DNA of 64,000 bases from Acetobacter orleanensis (lineage in GTDB: Bacteria > Pseudomonadota > Alphaproteobacteria > Acetobacterales > Acetobacteraceae), in contig NZ_LHZV01000061.1 in NCBI RefSeq assembly GCF_001581005.1, positions 62,001 to 126,000 of the forward strand, in the 5' to 3' direction. The notes beneath the pieces were generated by a model, which saw only the letters and a program-made list of their open reading frames with translations, had not been told where the DNA came from and made no database searches. This document shows, one piece after another, positions 35,152-46,043 of this stretch. A program made the position numbers and the translations under genes. The stretch's first letter is position 1; every line of letters begins with the position of its first letter.

Positions 35152-35871
35152 TTAATGTGCCGGAACAGCCGCCACTTCCGGGTTGAGGCGGTAGCCCCCC
35201 CCTTCCGTAATCAGCAGTGAGGCATTAGCCGGATCGGGCTCTATCTTCTGCCGCAGACGGTAGATGTGGGTTTCCAGCGTATGCGTGGTTACCGCAGCAT
35301 TGTAACCCCAGACTTCATTCAGCAGTACCTGACGCGGCACAGGGCGCGTGCCTGCGCGGTACAGAAACTTCAGAATGGCCGTTTCTTTTTCCGTCAGACG
35401 GATCCGACGGTTTTTCAGCGGTTCCTGAAGCAGCTTGGCTGAGGGGCGGAAGGTGTATGGCCCAACGCTGAAGACCGCATCCTCACTATTTTCAAACAGG
35501 CGCATCTGGGCACGCAGGCGGGCCAGCAGTTCTGCAATCCGGAAGGGTTTGGCGACGTAGTCATTCGCACCGGCATCTAACCCACGCACAATGTCTGCTT
35601 CATCATCAGACCCTGTCAGCATGATGATGGGCATCCGCAGACCGTCTTTGCGCAATTCGGCGCAGAAATCACGTCCATCACCGTCGGGCAGGCTGACATC
35701 CAGCAAAAGTGCATCAAACCGGCAGTCAGGAGCTTTCAGTTTTTCCCGTGCTTCTGCAAGAGAAGAGGCTTCCTGAACAGTAAACTCCCCTTCAAGCTGC
35801 AATTGCTCGACAAGGGTCTGGCGAAGTATCCGGTCGTCATCAACAACCAATATTGGACGTGCACCCGTCAT
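35152..35871 (-). CDS. OmpR/PhoB-family response regulator, CenR-like
   Basis: A 239-residue regulator: receiver domain (ILVVDDDRILRQTLVEQL, phospho-Asp in LLLDVSLPDGDG, Thr in IMLTGSDDEAD, Lys in YVAKPFRI) and a C-terminal winged helix (LTEKETAILKFLYRAG, HTLETHIYRLRQKIEPDP). The N-terminal LVEQLQLEGEF stretch resembles the alphaproteobacterial CenR group, which controls envelope genes and is essential in Caulobacter. No kinase gene is adjacent, but a YkuD-type L,D-transpeptidase gene is divergent from it, consistent with an envelope role. The CenR assignment is from recall of the family. Confidence 0.85.
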   Translation of the reverse strand: MTGARPILVVDDDRILRQTLVEQLQLEGEFTVQEASSLAEAREKLKAPDCRFDALLLDVSLPDGDGRDFCAELRKDGLRMPIIMLTGSDDEADIVRGLDAGANDYVAKPFRIAELLARLRAQMRLFENSEDAVFSVGPYTFRPSAKLLQEPLKNRRIRLTEKETAILKFLYRAGTRPVPRQVLLNEVWGYNAAVTTHTLETHIYRLRQKIEPDPANASLLITEGGGYRLNPEVAAVPAH

Positions 35872-36020
35872 TGGGTTTTCATCTCCTTAGTATCAGCCTT
35901 CCGGTCAGGCTGTCTCGTCTGTCCGTCTTCTCATAAACTTGTCACGTTTCCGCTCAAACCTCTAGTGTGCGTGTGAAATGCGACCTTTATAAAAAATCCG
36001 CGAACAGGCACTCTTTAACC

Positions 36021-36536
36021 ATGATGATACACCTCTTGTCTCCCTCATACAGCGGGTCTGACGCACAACTGCATTGCGGACACAAAGTCATGAGTGCCGT
36101 CATCGGGCGGAATGGTCTGACTGCGCAAAAGCACGAAGGGGACCATGCGACACCGATTGGTATTTTCCCACTCAGGAAAGTGTATTACCGGGCAGATCGG
36201 ATAGAGAAACCGCAAACAATACTTCCTGTTGAGCCCCTTAGCCGTAATGATGGCTGGTGTGATGACCAGCATAACTCTGATTACAATCGATTTATAAAGC
36301 TTCCACACCCAGCACGGCACGAACAGTTATGGCGTGAGGACAATGTTTATAATCTCATAGTCGTGATGGGATATAACGATAGCCCCATCGTTCCGGGCCG
36401 AGGCTCCGCTATTTTTATGCATCTCCAGCGGCCGGATCGCACGCCGACAGAAGGCTGCCTCGCCCTGAGCGAATCAGATTTACGGGCCGTTCTGTCTGCC
36501 GGAGCGGATGCTGTGCAGGTCCACGCTCCGGGTTAA
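36021..36536 (+). CDS. YkuD-domain L,D-transpeptidase (COG3786-like)
   Basis: About 171 residues from the Met at 36021. The catalytic motif is visible as FMHLQRPDRTPTEGCLALS: His134 and catalytic Cys146 in TEGC, the variant found in this subfamily, where classical enzymes have SHGC. EGDHATPIGIFPLRKVYY is the other family block. L,D-transpeptidases cross-link peptidoglycan through diaminopimelate. I see no signal peptide: the segment upstream of the Met is basic and not hydrophobic. It is therefore unclear how the enzyme reaches the periplasm, and the start may be misplaced. It is divergent from the CenR-like regulator and convergent with the antiporter gene. Confidence 0.78.
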   Translation: MMIHLLSPSYSGSDAQLHCGHKVMSAVIGRNGLTAQKHEGDHATPIGIFPLRKVYYRADRIEKPQTILPVEPLSRNDGWCDDQHNSDYNRFIKLPHPARHEQLWREDNVYNLIVVMGYNDSPIVPGRGSAIFMHLQRPDRTPTEGCLALSESDLRAVLSAGADAVQVHAPG

Positions 36537-36554
36537 AGATCAAGCGGGCAGACG

Positions 36555-38381
36555 TTACGGCGCGCGCTCTTCCAACTCATCTTGCACGGGTGGGACAAGA
36601 GCGATAACGCATTGCCCCCCTTCCGGTCGAGAAAGCGCCTCATCTTCCGCTGAAACAATCGTCATGGAAACACCCTTCTGGAGCACAAGGAAGGCCAGAA
36701 GATTGCTGCTTTCATGCAAGAGGGAGTCCTGATTTTCCGGCGTCACGTTCACACACTGAAACTGCCAGCCTTCCCGAACGAGCGTATCCAGAAGCGTGAA
36801 GTTCCATGAAGGTTCTCCCATAACCTTGCCACGCGCATCCCGGCTCAGCCCACGATACAGATCAAGCCGTGCAACGCCGGGGCTGACCTGATAGACACGC
36901 TGCCTGCCAAAATGTGGGGAAAGATGGGCGCATACCAATCCATTATAGATGGCATCAGGCGTTGTCGCGATGAGGTAGTCTCCGGGCCGTTCTTCCAGAC
37001 TTTCCGCGCCTTCTTCCGAAAGAACTTCTGCTCTCAGCACGGAAACGCCTGCTCTTTCCGCCCTACGAAGATCGTGACGGGAATTATCCACCAGCACGAC
37101 GGGCACACCGGCCTGATGAACAGCAATCGCCAGCCCGGTTGACCAGTCATTCGCGCCGACAATGGCCAGAGCTGGTTCGTCCGAGAGCGTGAGTTTCAGC
37201 TTCCGTCCAAGGGGACGCAGGCTGAACCCATGCAGGATCATAGTTGAGGCAATGACGGCAAAGACTGCGGGCATGACGAGCCCAGCCCCCGGATAACCGG
37301 CCTCCTGCAACCGCATCCCCGCAATGCCCGCCACAGCCGCCGCCACAATACCGCGCGGGGCAATCCAACCCACAAAAATCCGCTCGGCCCAGCTCAGGCT
37401 AGACCCCATGGTGGCAAGAAAAATGCCCAACGGCCGCACCAAAAACAGGACCGCCAGCGTCAGCGCGCCAATGGACCATGAGAGGTTGGAAAGCTCGTTG
37501 CGCTGAAGGTCCGCCGTCAACAGCACGAACAGAACCGAGACAATCATGACAACCAGAGATTCCTTCATTCTCTGGATTTCGGCCATGCCGGGAATGCGCA
37601 GGTTAACTAGCGCCATACCAAAGGTTGTGGAGGCGATCAGCCCTGCCCCGTCCATCGTCAGCGTACCAAGTGCGAACAGAACAAGGGCGATGGTAATCAG
37701 GATTGAGCTTTTCAGGACTTCCGGCATCAGGTCTCGCACCAGAAGCCAGCGGACACCCATGGCGGCACCAATCCCCAGAGCGATGGTTAACCCGGCGCTG
37801 GCCAGCATGTGGGGCAGAATGAAGCCGAAAAATGTGCCCGACCCTTCACCGGGGCGCATGAGCAGCACTTCCAGCACGAGCGTTGCCAGAATGGCCCCCA
37901 CCGGGTCATTCACAATGGCTTCCCAGCGCAGGAAGGCTGCAACTTTGGGGTGCAGTTTGGCGTGGCGGAGAAGCGGCAGCACGACTGTCGGGCCTGTTAC
38001 AACAATAATGGAGCCGAACAGAAACGCCGGTCCCCACCCCATGCCGCCAATATAGTGGGCTGCAATGCTGCCCAGCATCAGGTTGATGGGAAGAGCGACC
38101 AGCGTAAGTCGTATCACCCCTTCTCCGGCTTCCTTAAGCTGCCTGAAGTCCAGAACCAGCCCGCCTTCAAACACGATAAGGGCCACTGCGAGTGACACCA
38201 GCGGGTGAAAGGCCGAGCCAATCATGACAGATGGATGCATGATTTCCAGCACAGGCCCGTAAATCAGACCAAGGCTGAACAGCAGGACAATGGCCGGAAG
38301 GCGGAAGCGCCATGCCGTCCATTGGGCAAGCATGCTCCCACCCAGAACACAAAAAAGGCAGATCAGTACGCTGTTACTCAT
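36555..38381 (-). CDS. Cation:proton antiporter with C-terminal Rossmann (TrkA-N-like) domain
   Basis: A 608-residue protein from the Met at 38381 (MSNSVLICLFCVLGG). The first 400 residues hold about 12 membrane spans of the CPA fold, with LALGLIYGP-like LLFSLGLIYGP, VVTGPTVVLPLL and EAIVNDPVGAIL; the NDP is the typical ion-binding ND pair. A nucleotide-binding domain begins near residue 410 (ALAIVGANDWSTGLAIAVHQAG), suggesting NAD(H)- or nucleotide-gated Na+ or K+/H+ exchange. In acid-producing bacteria it may help pH and ion balance (inference). The earlier frame start at 38417 is less likely. Confidence 0.85.
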   Translation of the reverse strand: MSNSVLICLFCVLGGSMLAQWTAWRFRLPAIVLLFSLGLIYGPVLEIMHPSVMIGSAFHPLVSLAVALIVFEGGLVLDFRQLKEAGEGVIRLTLVALPINLMLGSIAAHYIGGMGWGPAFLFGSIIVVTGPTVVLPLLRHAKLHPKVAAFLRWEAIVNDPVGAILATLVLEVLLMRPGEGSGTFFGFILPHMLASAGLTIALGIGAAMGVRWLLVRDLMPEVLKSSILITIALVLFALGTLTMDGAGLIASTTFGMALVNLRIPGMAEIQRMKESLVVMIVSVLFVLLTADLQRNELSNLSWSIGALTLAVLFLVRPLGIFLATMGSSLSWAERIFVGWIAPRGIVAAAVAGIAGMRLQEAGYPGAGLVMPAVFAVIASTMILHGFSLRPLGRKLKLTLSDEPALAIVGANDWSTGLAIAVHQAGVPVVLVDNSRHDLRRAERAGVSVLRAEVLSEEGAESLEERPGDYLIATTPDAIYNGLVCAHLSPHFGRQRVYQVSPGVARLDLYRGLSRDARGKVMGEPSWNFTLLDTLVREGWQFQCVNVTPENQDSLLHESSNLLAFLVLQKGVSMTIVSAEDEALSRPEGGQCVIALVPPVQDELEERAP

Positions 38382-38493
38382 GGGTATCCATCTTACTAAA
38401 CCCGGTGACACGCCCACGCGCGCAGAAAAGACCCTAAACTATGCGCAGGCTTAATAAGTTAGATACTTTATGCGTTATTGAGCAAATTTACTC

Positions 38494-39810
38494 TTAAAGT
38501 TCTGTAGGCTCATGATCTGCTTCGGACTTACGTTCCAGCACGGCGGCAAAAAATCCGTCCGTTTCATTCTGATGCGGCGTAAGTGAGAACATGGATGTGC
38601 CGCGCAATGAGTCAGGCAGGGCTGTGCTGTCTGACGGCACAAGCTGAAAATCAGAATGACGGGCTAAAAAGGCTTCAACCTGACTGGCATTTTCGGCCCG
38701 TAGGATGGAGCAAGTGGCATACACCATACGTCCGCCCGGCTTTACGAGGGATGAGGCGCGGTCCAGAATTTCGGACTGCTTAACCAGTAGTTCTTCCAGA
38801 TCCTGCTCTGTCATTCGCAGGCGCGCATCTGGGTTGCGTCGCCATGTGCCTGTGCCGCTGCATGGGGCGTCCACCAACACGCGATCAAACGATTTTGCGC
38901 GCCGCTTTGCCCATTTGTCCCCAGCCTGAAGCAAATGCCGTTCCACATTATGGACCCCGGCACGGCGCAGGCGTCGGACGGCACCGTCCAGACGGGCTTC
39001 AGACACATCACAAGCAGCAATATGACCTTTATTTTCCATCATCATGGCTAGAGCCAGTGTTTTCCCACCCGCTCCGGCGCAGTAATCCAGAACACGCATT
39101 TCAGGCGTAACACCCATAATGGCGGCCACAAGCTGGCTGCCTTCGTCCTGAATTTCAATCCGCCCGTCTTTAAAAGGCGTGGTGGATGTTACAGGTAGCC
39201 GCCCGTTCAGCCGCAGCCCCCATGGTGAGAGCGGAGTCAGGACTGCATGCAGCCCCTCTCGCCCGAGCGCATTCTGGGCATCCCGTCGGTTGGTGCGCAG
39301 AATATTCACACGCAGGTCGAGCGTTGCAGGTTCGGAAAGAGCCGACAGTTCCGCTTCCAGCGTCTCCCCGAAGGTCTCTTCCAGACGGGGCAGCAGCCAA
39401 TCCGGCAACTCCAGCCGGACCGCGCGCGGCATATCGGCGTTATCCAGTGTGCCACCGGCCAACGCTGTCACAACATCCTGCTCGGCATAGGTCAGGGCAC
39501 CGGGGGCAAAACGCCCTTCAGCAAAAAGGTCTGCAATTTCACGCGCTGGCCACCCTTTCAGAACAAGATTGGTAGCCGCCAGCGCACGCGGTGTAATATC
39601 CGCGCCGCATTTTGTCAGCCACCAGCCCAGCCTGCGCCATGCCCGCATGATTTCCCAAACCATGCCGGAAACTGCCCGACGGTCTCCCCCACCGATATAA
39701 CGCCGTTCACGAAAAAAACTGTTTGCAACGGCGTCAGCCGGTTTTCTGGGAGCGGCCTCCATAGCAGTCAGAAGATCAATGGAGGCACCCAGCCGAGCAG
39801 AAGGAGTCAT
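38494..39810 (-). CDS. rsmB: 16S rRNA m5C methyltransferase, RsmB/NOL1-NOP2-Sun family
   Basis: A 438-residue SAM-dependent RNA methyltransferase. The C-terminal catalytic domain has SAM motif I VLDYCAGAGGKTLALAM, motif IV VDAPCSGTGTWRRNPD with the Cys that releases product, and motif VI VYATCSIL with the catalytic Cys. The N-terminal 140 residues are a shortened, helical NusB-like RNA-binding region (FFRERRYIGGGDRRAVSGMVW), as in alphaproteobacterial members. It ends 9 bases before the guaB stop side and shares its strand. Confidence 0.88.
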   Translation of the reverse strand: MTPSARLGASIDLLTAMEAAPRKPADAVANSFFRERRYIGGGDRRAVSGMVWEIMRAWRRLGWWLTKCGADITPRALAATNLVLKGWPAREIADLFAEGRFAPGALTYAEQDVVTALAGGTLDNADMPRAVRLELPDWLLPRLEETFGETLEAELSALSEPATLDLRVNILRTNRRDAQNALGREGLHAVLTPLSPWGLRLNGRLPVTSTTPFKDGRIEIQDEGSQLVAAIMGVTPEMRVLDYCAGAGGKTLALAMMMENKGHIAACDVSEARLDGAVRRLRRAGVHNVERHLLQAGDKWAKRRAKSFDRVLVDAPCSGTGTWRRNPDARLRMTEQDLEELLVKQSEILDRASSLVKPGGRMVYATCSILRAENASQVEAFLARHSDFQLVPSDSTALPDSLRGTSMFSLTPHQNETDGFFAAVLERKSEADHEPTEL

Positions 39811-39819
39811 AGGTAAGGT

Positions 39820-41436
<1,617 letters not shown>

Positions 41437-41892
41437 TTAAACTTCCGGTGCCCCGAGAGTGCCGCTTTTCAGGGCGCGCCGGAATGCTTCCAGCGTGGCA
41501 TCGCTCACAAAATGCTCCATGCCTTCCGCATCCAGCCGCGCAGTGACGGCATCCACCCCGAGAGCCAGCAAAAACTCTTCCACCACCTGATGCCGCGCCC
41601 GAACGGTTTCCGCCAAAGTGATGCCGGCCTCGGTGAGAAACACGCCGCGATAGGGTTTGCGGGTGACAAACCCTTCGGCTTCCAGCCGCACCAGCATTTT
41701 AGCAACTGTTGGTTGTGAGACACCAAGCCGGTCGGCAATATCAACCTGTCGGGCTTCCTGCCCTTCTGTCAGCAGATCATCAATCAGTTCGACATAGTCT
41801 TCAATCAGAACATTGCGTCGTGCCTCGCGCGCATGCCGGAAGCCCTCACTCTGGCTTTCAACATCAGGCATGACTGGCTGGCGTTCTTTCAA
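41437..41892 (-). CDS. mntR: Manganese-responsive DtxR-family repressor MntR
   Basis: A 151-residue metalloregulator. The winged helix-turn-helix (VDIADRLGVSQPTVAKMLVRLEAEGFV) is followed by a metal-binding dimerisation helix region (TVRARHQVVEEFLLALGV, AEGMEHFVSDATLEAF) with the Glu/His/Met-type ligands of MntR, and the short form lacks the SH3 domain of DtxR. I place the start at TTG 41892 because GGAGG lies 7 bases before it; the in-frame ATG at 41916 is the alternative. It is divergent from mntH, its expected target. Confidence 0.87.
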   Translation of the reverse strand: MKERQPVMPDVESQSEGFRHAREARRNVLIEDYVELIDDLLTEGQEARQVDIADRLGVSQPTVAKMLVRLEAEGFVTRKPYRGVFLTEAGITLAETVRARHQVVEEFLLALGVDAVTARLDAEGMEHFVSDATLEAFRRALKSGTLGAPEV

Positions 41893-42006
41893 CTGGTGGC
41901 CTCCGCGTAACAGCATGTGGGGCAGCTATAGCGAATTCACCTCCGCAGCAAAAGCATCTCGCCGCCCAATCTGATATAGCAATCCTTAAAAACGCAGAGA
42001 CTTTAC

Positions 42007-42026
42007 CTTATAGCCTATTGCATATT
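42007..42026. promoter_or_regulatory. Candidate MntR operator before mntH
   Basis: On the minus strand AATATGCAATAGGCTATAAG resembles the E. coli MntR box (AACATAGCAAAGGCTATGTT) with a one-base shift in the middle. It lies between divergent mntR and mntH, about 55 bases before mntH. A similar half-site, GATATAGCAA, lies near 41970. The assignment is by resemblance and position only. Confidence 0.35.
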
Positions 42027-42080
42027 TGAACGATCCCTTTGTAATCTCTGAAATCGTTTTTTGAGAAAGCCGTTCTTCCC

Positions 42081-43436
42081 ATGCCCGCACCTTCGGCCTC
42101 ACCGCGCAACGCCAATCGGACGTCTATTTTTTCCGCACAGGAAAGCAGGCTCAGTCTGCCCGAGGCCCACGCGTCCATTGCTGTGCCGGAAGGGGCCTCA
42201 AAGTTCCGGCGTTTTCTGGCATTTGTTGGGCCGGGTTACATGGTATCCGTAGGGTATATGGACCCGGGCAACTGGGCGACGGATTTGGCTGGCGGCGCGC
42301 AGTTTGGCTTTACGCTGCTCTCTGTCATTATGTTGTCCAACCTCATGGCCATTCTGCTGCAATCTCTGGCGGCGCGACTGGGCATTGCCACCGGATATGA
42401 TCTCGCTCAAGCCTGCCGCGCCTATTTTCCGCGCAGCATAAATATCGTGCTCTGGCTGGCCTGCGAGATCGCTATTATTGCGTGTGACCTTGCGGAAGTC
42501 ATTGGCACCGCCATAGCCCTCCAGTTGCTGTTTGGCATACCTTTGTTGCTCGGAGCCTGCCTTTCTGCGTTGGATGCCATTTTGCTTCTGCTCCTGATGC
42601 GTCTGGGGTTCCGATGGCTGGAAGCCTTTGTTATGGCGCTGCTTGGCCTAATTGCCGTATGTTTTGCGTTCCAGATTGCGGCAGCATCCCCGCCCCTCGC
42701 CGCGATTATGAAAGGGTTTCTCCCTTCCCCGATTATCCTGACCAACCCGCAGATGCTCTATATCGCCATCGGCATTGTTGGCGCGACGGTCATGCCGCAC
42801 AATCTTTACCTGCATTCCGCCCTTGTGCAGACACGCACTTATGAGCGCACCTCAGCCGGTAGGCGGGAAGCCATCCGCTGGTCCACGCTCGATAGCACCA
42901 TTGCCCTGATGCTCGCTCTGTTTGTAAATGCGGGTATCCTGATTGTTGCTGCCGCCGCCTTCCACACTACGGGGCATCAGGATGTTGCTGAAATCCAGCA
43001 GGCTTACACGCTGATTTCTCCCCTCCTAGGGCTTGGAATTGCCTCCACCCTATTTGCGGTCGCCCTGCTTGCCGCAGGTACGAACTCGACCGTAACCGGC
43101 ACACTGGCCGGGCAGATTATTATGGAAGGCTTCTTGCGCCTCCGTATGGCCCCATGGGCACGACGGTTGTTGACCCGTGGACTGGCGATCCTGCCGGTCA
43201 TTCTGGTCACACTGCTCTGGGGAGAAAAGGGAACAGGTGACCTTCTGGTTTTCAGTCAGATTGTGCTGTCTATGCAGCTTCCGTTTGCGGTCATCCCGCT
43301 CGTCTGGTTTGTCTCCGACCGCCAGAAGATGGGGGAATTTGCGCTTTCCCGCCCAGTCTCGCTGCTGTCATGGGCCGTGGTGGGCCTTATTCTCATTCTG
43401 AACTTCAAACTGCTTTACGACACGGTGTGCGGGTAG
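42081..43436 (+). CDS. mntH: Nramp-family Mn2+/H+ symporter MntH
   Basis: A 451-residue importer with 11 predicted membrane spans. The metal-binding motifs are complete: [15 protein letters not shown] in span 1 (DPGN) and [15 protein letters not shown] in span 6 (MPH). The N-terminal 45 residues are hydrophilic and cytosolic. Mn2+ uptake supports superoxide dismutase and oxidative stress defence. The gene is divergent from mntR and followed after about 100 bases by a TonB-dependent receptor in the same direction, with no clear terminator between. Confidence 0.95.
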   Translation: MPAPSASPRNANRTSIFSAQESRLSLPEAHASIAVPEGASKFRRFLAFVGPGYMVSVGYMDPGNWATDLAGGAQFGFTLLSVIMLSNLMAILLQSLAARLGIATGYDLAQACRAYFPRSINIVLWLACEIAIIACDLAEVIGTAIALQLLFGIPLLLGACLSALDAILLLLLMRLGFRWLEAFVMALLGLIAVCFAFQIAAASPPLAAIMKGFLPSPIILTNPQMLYIAIGIVGATVMPHNLYLHSALVQTRTYERTSAGRREAIRWSTLDSTIALMLALFVNAGILIVAAAAFHTTGHQDVAEIQQAYTLISPLLGLGIASTLFAVALLAAGTNSTVTGTLAGQIIMEGFLRLRMAPWARRLLTRGLAILPVILVTLLWGEKGTGDLLVFSQIVLSMQLPFAVIPLVWFVSDRQKMGEFALSRPVSLLSWAVVGLILILNFKLLYDTVCG

Positions 43437-43532
43437 CCCCCTTACGTTATCCGCCCTATCTGATTTTTGCCTGAGAAAGAGACGCACAAAGTGTTTCAGT
43501 TTAATCATAAATATAGCAAATGCTATGATAAA

Positions 43533-45821
43533 ATGCCTCGCGTTTCTTATGATGCTAAAGGCAAACTTTGCCCGGTTTTATCGCGGGCCGTAAAGTCAGT
43601 TCCCTGTGCGGCGCTCGCCCTGTGGTGCGCCGAACCCGCGACACAGAGTTATGCGGAAGAAACGCGCACGGTCATTCATGTCGGGCACACCAGAGCTCCA
43701 AAAAACAGACAGGAAACGTCTGCATCGCACGGCTCACCCACCAAAACTGAACAGCACAAAGCAGCTCAAGGAGATCGCCCGCAGCAGCAGGTGGCTGCGA
43801 CCTCTGGCAAAGGAGAGGCTGTTACAGTCCATGCAGCGTTTAATTCCGCTCGCGCCCGCATTGCTCCTAATCTGGGGGCTGTCGCCTATCGCATGGGGCA
43901 GGCACAGATCAACACAACGCCGGGTGGGGAGAACGCCAGCTTTAATCAGGTTCTACTCCGTATGCCCGGTGTCGTGATGGATTCATTTGGGGAGGAGCAT
44001 GTCCGCGGCGAGCATGGCGGCCTGACCTACCGGATTAACGGTGTCCTGTTGCCGGAAGGTTTGAACGGATTTGGTCAGGAACTAGATACGCGTATTATTG
44101 AGTCCGTTACCCTGATGACGGGCACTCTGCCCGCCCAGTTCGGCTTTCGGACAGCAGGCATTGTCGATGTGACCGCCAAATCAGGTAAGTCTCTAAATAA
44201 CAGGGAAATTTCTCTGTACGGCGGCAGCTATAATACTTTCAACCCCTCTTTTCAGGTGGGTGGGACAAAGGGACAGTGGGAATATTTTATCTCTGGAGCC
44301 TTCAACCGGAACGCTATCGGCATAGAGAACCCTACCCCCGCCTTTCGGGCCACCCATGATGTGACAGAGCAGGGAAAGGCGTTTGGCTATGCCTCCTATC
44401 GTTTTGATGACACAAGCCGCCTTAGCCTGCTGACCAGTGTTTCAAACGCCAATTTTGAAATTCCCAATGCGGCAGGACTGCCCAAACTCTATGATATCCA
44501 CGGAGTAGGCGATGTTCAGTCACAGTACCTGAATGACCGCCAGAACGAACAGAATTATTATGTCGTGCTGTCTTATCAGAAAACCGGAGCAAAGCTGAAT
44601 TATCAGATATCCCCGTATTTCCGGTATGGTGCCATCAATTATAGCCCCGACCCGGTGCGGGATATGGTCTTTCAGGGGGTAGCGGAGAAGGAAATTAATA
44701 ACTTCACCACAGGCGGCCTTCAGCTTGATGCCTCGTATGACGCCGTCAAGACGCACACCATTCGCTTTGGGGTAATGGGCCAGTACACGTCCGAAGGTTT
44801 ATGGACACGCACCGACGTGCTGCCTGTTGACGCGGCCGGTGCCCAGACTTCCATCCACCCGGTTACCATTAACGATAACACTGGAAACTGGGCAGTTGAG
44901 GCCGGAGCCTATCTTCAGGACGAATGGAAAGTGCTAAAGGGCGTAACGCTGAATTATGGCGTACGGTATGATCGGTTTGAGTCGTCCTTTGATCATGAGG
45001 GACAGGCCAGTCCGCGCGCCAATCTGGTGTGGGAGATCAACCCCACGACAACTGTTCATTTTGGATATTCGCGCTATTTTGCACCGCCAACAGCACAATA
45101 TGTTGGTCAGGCCACACTGCTGAAATTTGCCAATTCCACCAATGCTCCTGACAATTTTAACGCCACCCCGACCAGAGTTGAACGGTCAAATTATTTCGAT
45201 ATCGGCCTGTCCCATCGCTTCCCGCAGGGGCTTTCCATCACGGTGGATGGATTTTACAAACAGGCCAAAAATCTGGGAGATCTCGGACAATTCGGGCGTG
45301 CGGTTATTCTAACCCCCTTCAGTTACCGGACCGGCAAGGTTTATGGCGCGGAATTTGGCGGAAATTACCATTATAAGGGATTAACTGTTTTCGGGAATTT
45401 TTCCTTCGTCAACACAGCCGCCAAAGATGTGAATTCCGCACAGTATCAGTTCCCGACTGATGAACTGAACTATATCAAAAATCATGCAATTAAGCTGGAC
45501 CATGAAGGCGAGTTTACATCCAGTGCCGGTATTTCTTATGGCTGGGCAGGAAATAAAGCCTATGTGGACTATCTGTATGGCTATGGTCTGCGCTCAGGTT
45601 TTGCCAATACGGGAAAGCAGCCTAGCTATCATGTTATCAATATTGGGTATGAGCACATATTCCGCAACGTTCATCCGCTCAAAGGCCTCAAACTGCGGGG
45701 GGATGTGACAAACCTTTTTGATGAACGCTACCAACTCCGGAATGGCAGTGGCCTAGGCGTCTTCATGTCGCAATACGGTCAGCGACGCGCCGGATATCTG
45801 ACCACCGTGCTTCAGTTCTGA
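43533..45821 (+). CDS. TonB-dependent outer-membrane receptor
   Basis: About 762 residues from the ATG at 43533; a TTG at 43467 gives 784. The signal region is AVKSVPCAALALWCAEPATQSYA. A Gln/Lys/Ser-rich spacer follows, then the plug (NQVLLRMPGVVMDSFGEEHVRGEHGGLTYRINGVLLP, residues about 150-220) and a 22-strand barrel ending YLTTVLQF with the terminal aromatic residue. There is no STN signalling domain. The ligand is not evident. Adjacent mntH suggests a metal or metal chelate, while nearby btuFCD suggests cobalamin as a less likely alternative. No ribosome site stands out. Confidence 0.85.
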   Translation: MPRVSYDAKGKLCPVLSRAVKSVPCAALALWCAEPATQSYAEETRTVIHVGHTRAPKNRQETSASHGSPTKTEQHKAAQGDRPQQQVAATSGKGEAVTVHAAFNSARARIAPNLGAVAYRMGQAQINTTPGGENASFNQVLLRMPGVVMDSFGEEHVRGEHGGLTYRINGVLLPEGLNGFGQELDTRIIESVTLMTGTLPAQFGFRTAGIVDVTAKSGKSLNNREISLYGGSYNTFNPSFQVGGTKGQWEYFISGAFNRNAIGIENPTPAFRATHDVTEQGKAFGYASYRFDDTSRLSLLTSVSNANFEIPNAAGLPKLYDIHGVGDVQSQYLNDRQNEQNYYVVLSYQKTGAKLNYQISPYFRYGAINYSPDPVRDMVFQGVAEKEINNFTTGGLQLDASYDAVKTHTIRFGVMGQYTSEGLWTRTDVLPVDAAGAQTSIHPVTINDNTGNWAVEAGAYLQDEWKVLKGVTLNYGVRYDRFESSFDHEGQASPRANLVWEINPTTTVHFGYSRYFAPPTAQYVGQATLLKFANSTNAPDNFNATPTRVERSNYFDIGLSHRFPQGLSITVDGFYKQAKNLGDLGQFGRAVILTPFSYRTGKVYGAEFGGNYHYKGLTVFGNFSFVNTAAKDVNSAQYQFPTDELNYIKNHAIKLDHEGEFTSSAGISYGWAGNKAYVDYLYGYGLRSGFANTGKQPSYHVINIGYEHIFRNVHPLKGLKLRGDVTNLFDERYQLRNGSGLGVFMSQYGQRRAGYLTTVLQF

Positions 45822-45968
45822 TCAATCAGCCTAGCAGACTTCATGGCACCAGTTTCGTACTGTCCTCCCCCCTTCGGGGGACGCCATTTCGCCCGATTGT
45901 CAATCTGGATTTATTCATGCGGCTCTGGCTACTCTGCATGACCTACATGGAAAATAATAATAGCGTCT

Positions 45969-45993
45969 CGAACGGAAGGGCTTTTCATCCGTT
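45969..45993 (+). promoter_or_regulatory. Candidate EcfG-type stress promoter
   Basis: CGAAC (45969-45973), 16 bases, then CGTT (45990-45993) followed by TT. This differs from the stress consensus GGAAC-N16/17-CGTT by one base. It lies about 50 bases before the start of the single-domain response regulator gene, a class often tied to the general stress response. The rest of the 222-base gap contains a short CCCCC-TTCG-GGGGG hairpin near 45868-45880 behind the receptor gene. Confidence 0.55.
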
Positions 45994-46043
45994 TTGATCT
46001 TCCCAGCCATCATGCTGCGTTGATCACACAGGAGAACAGCACC

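Noticed and set aside
45861-45882. CCCCC-TTCG-GGGGG hairpin after the TonB receptor as a terminator
   Set aside because: A short stem with a stable tetraloop but no T-run after it; not enough to call a terminator.
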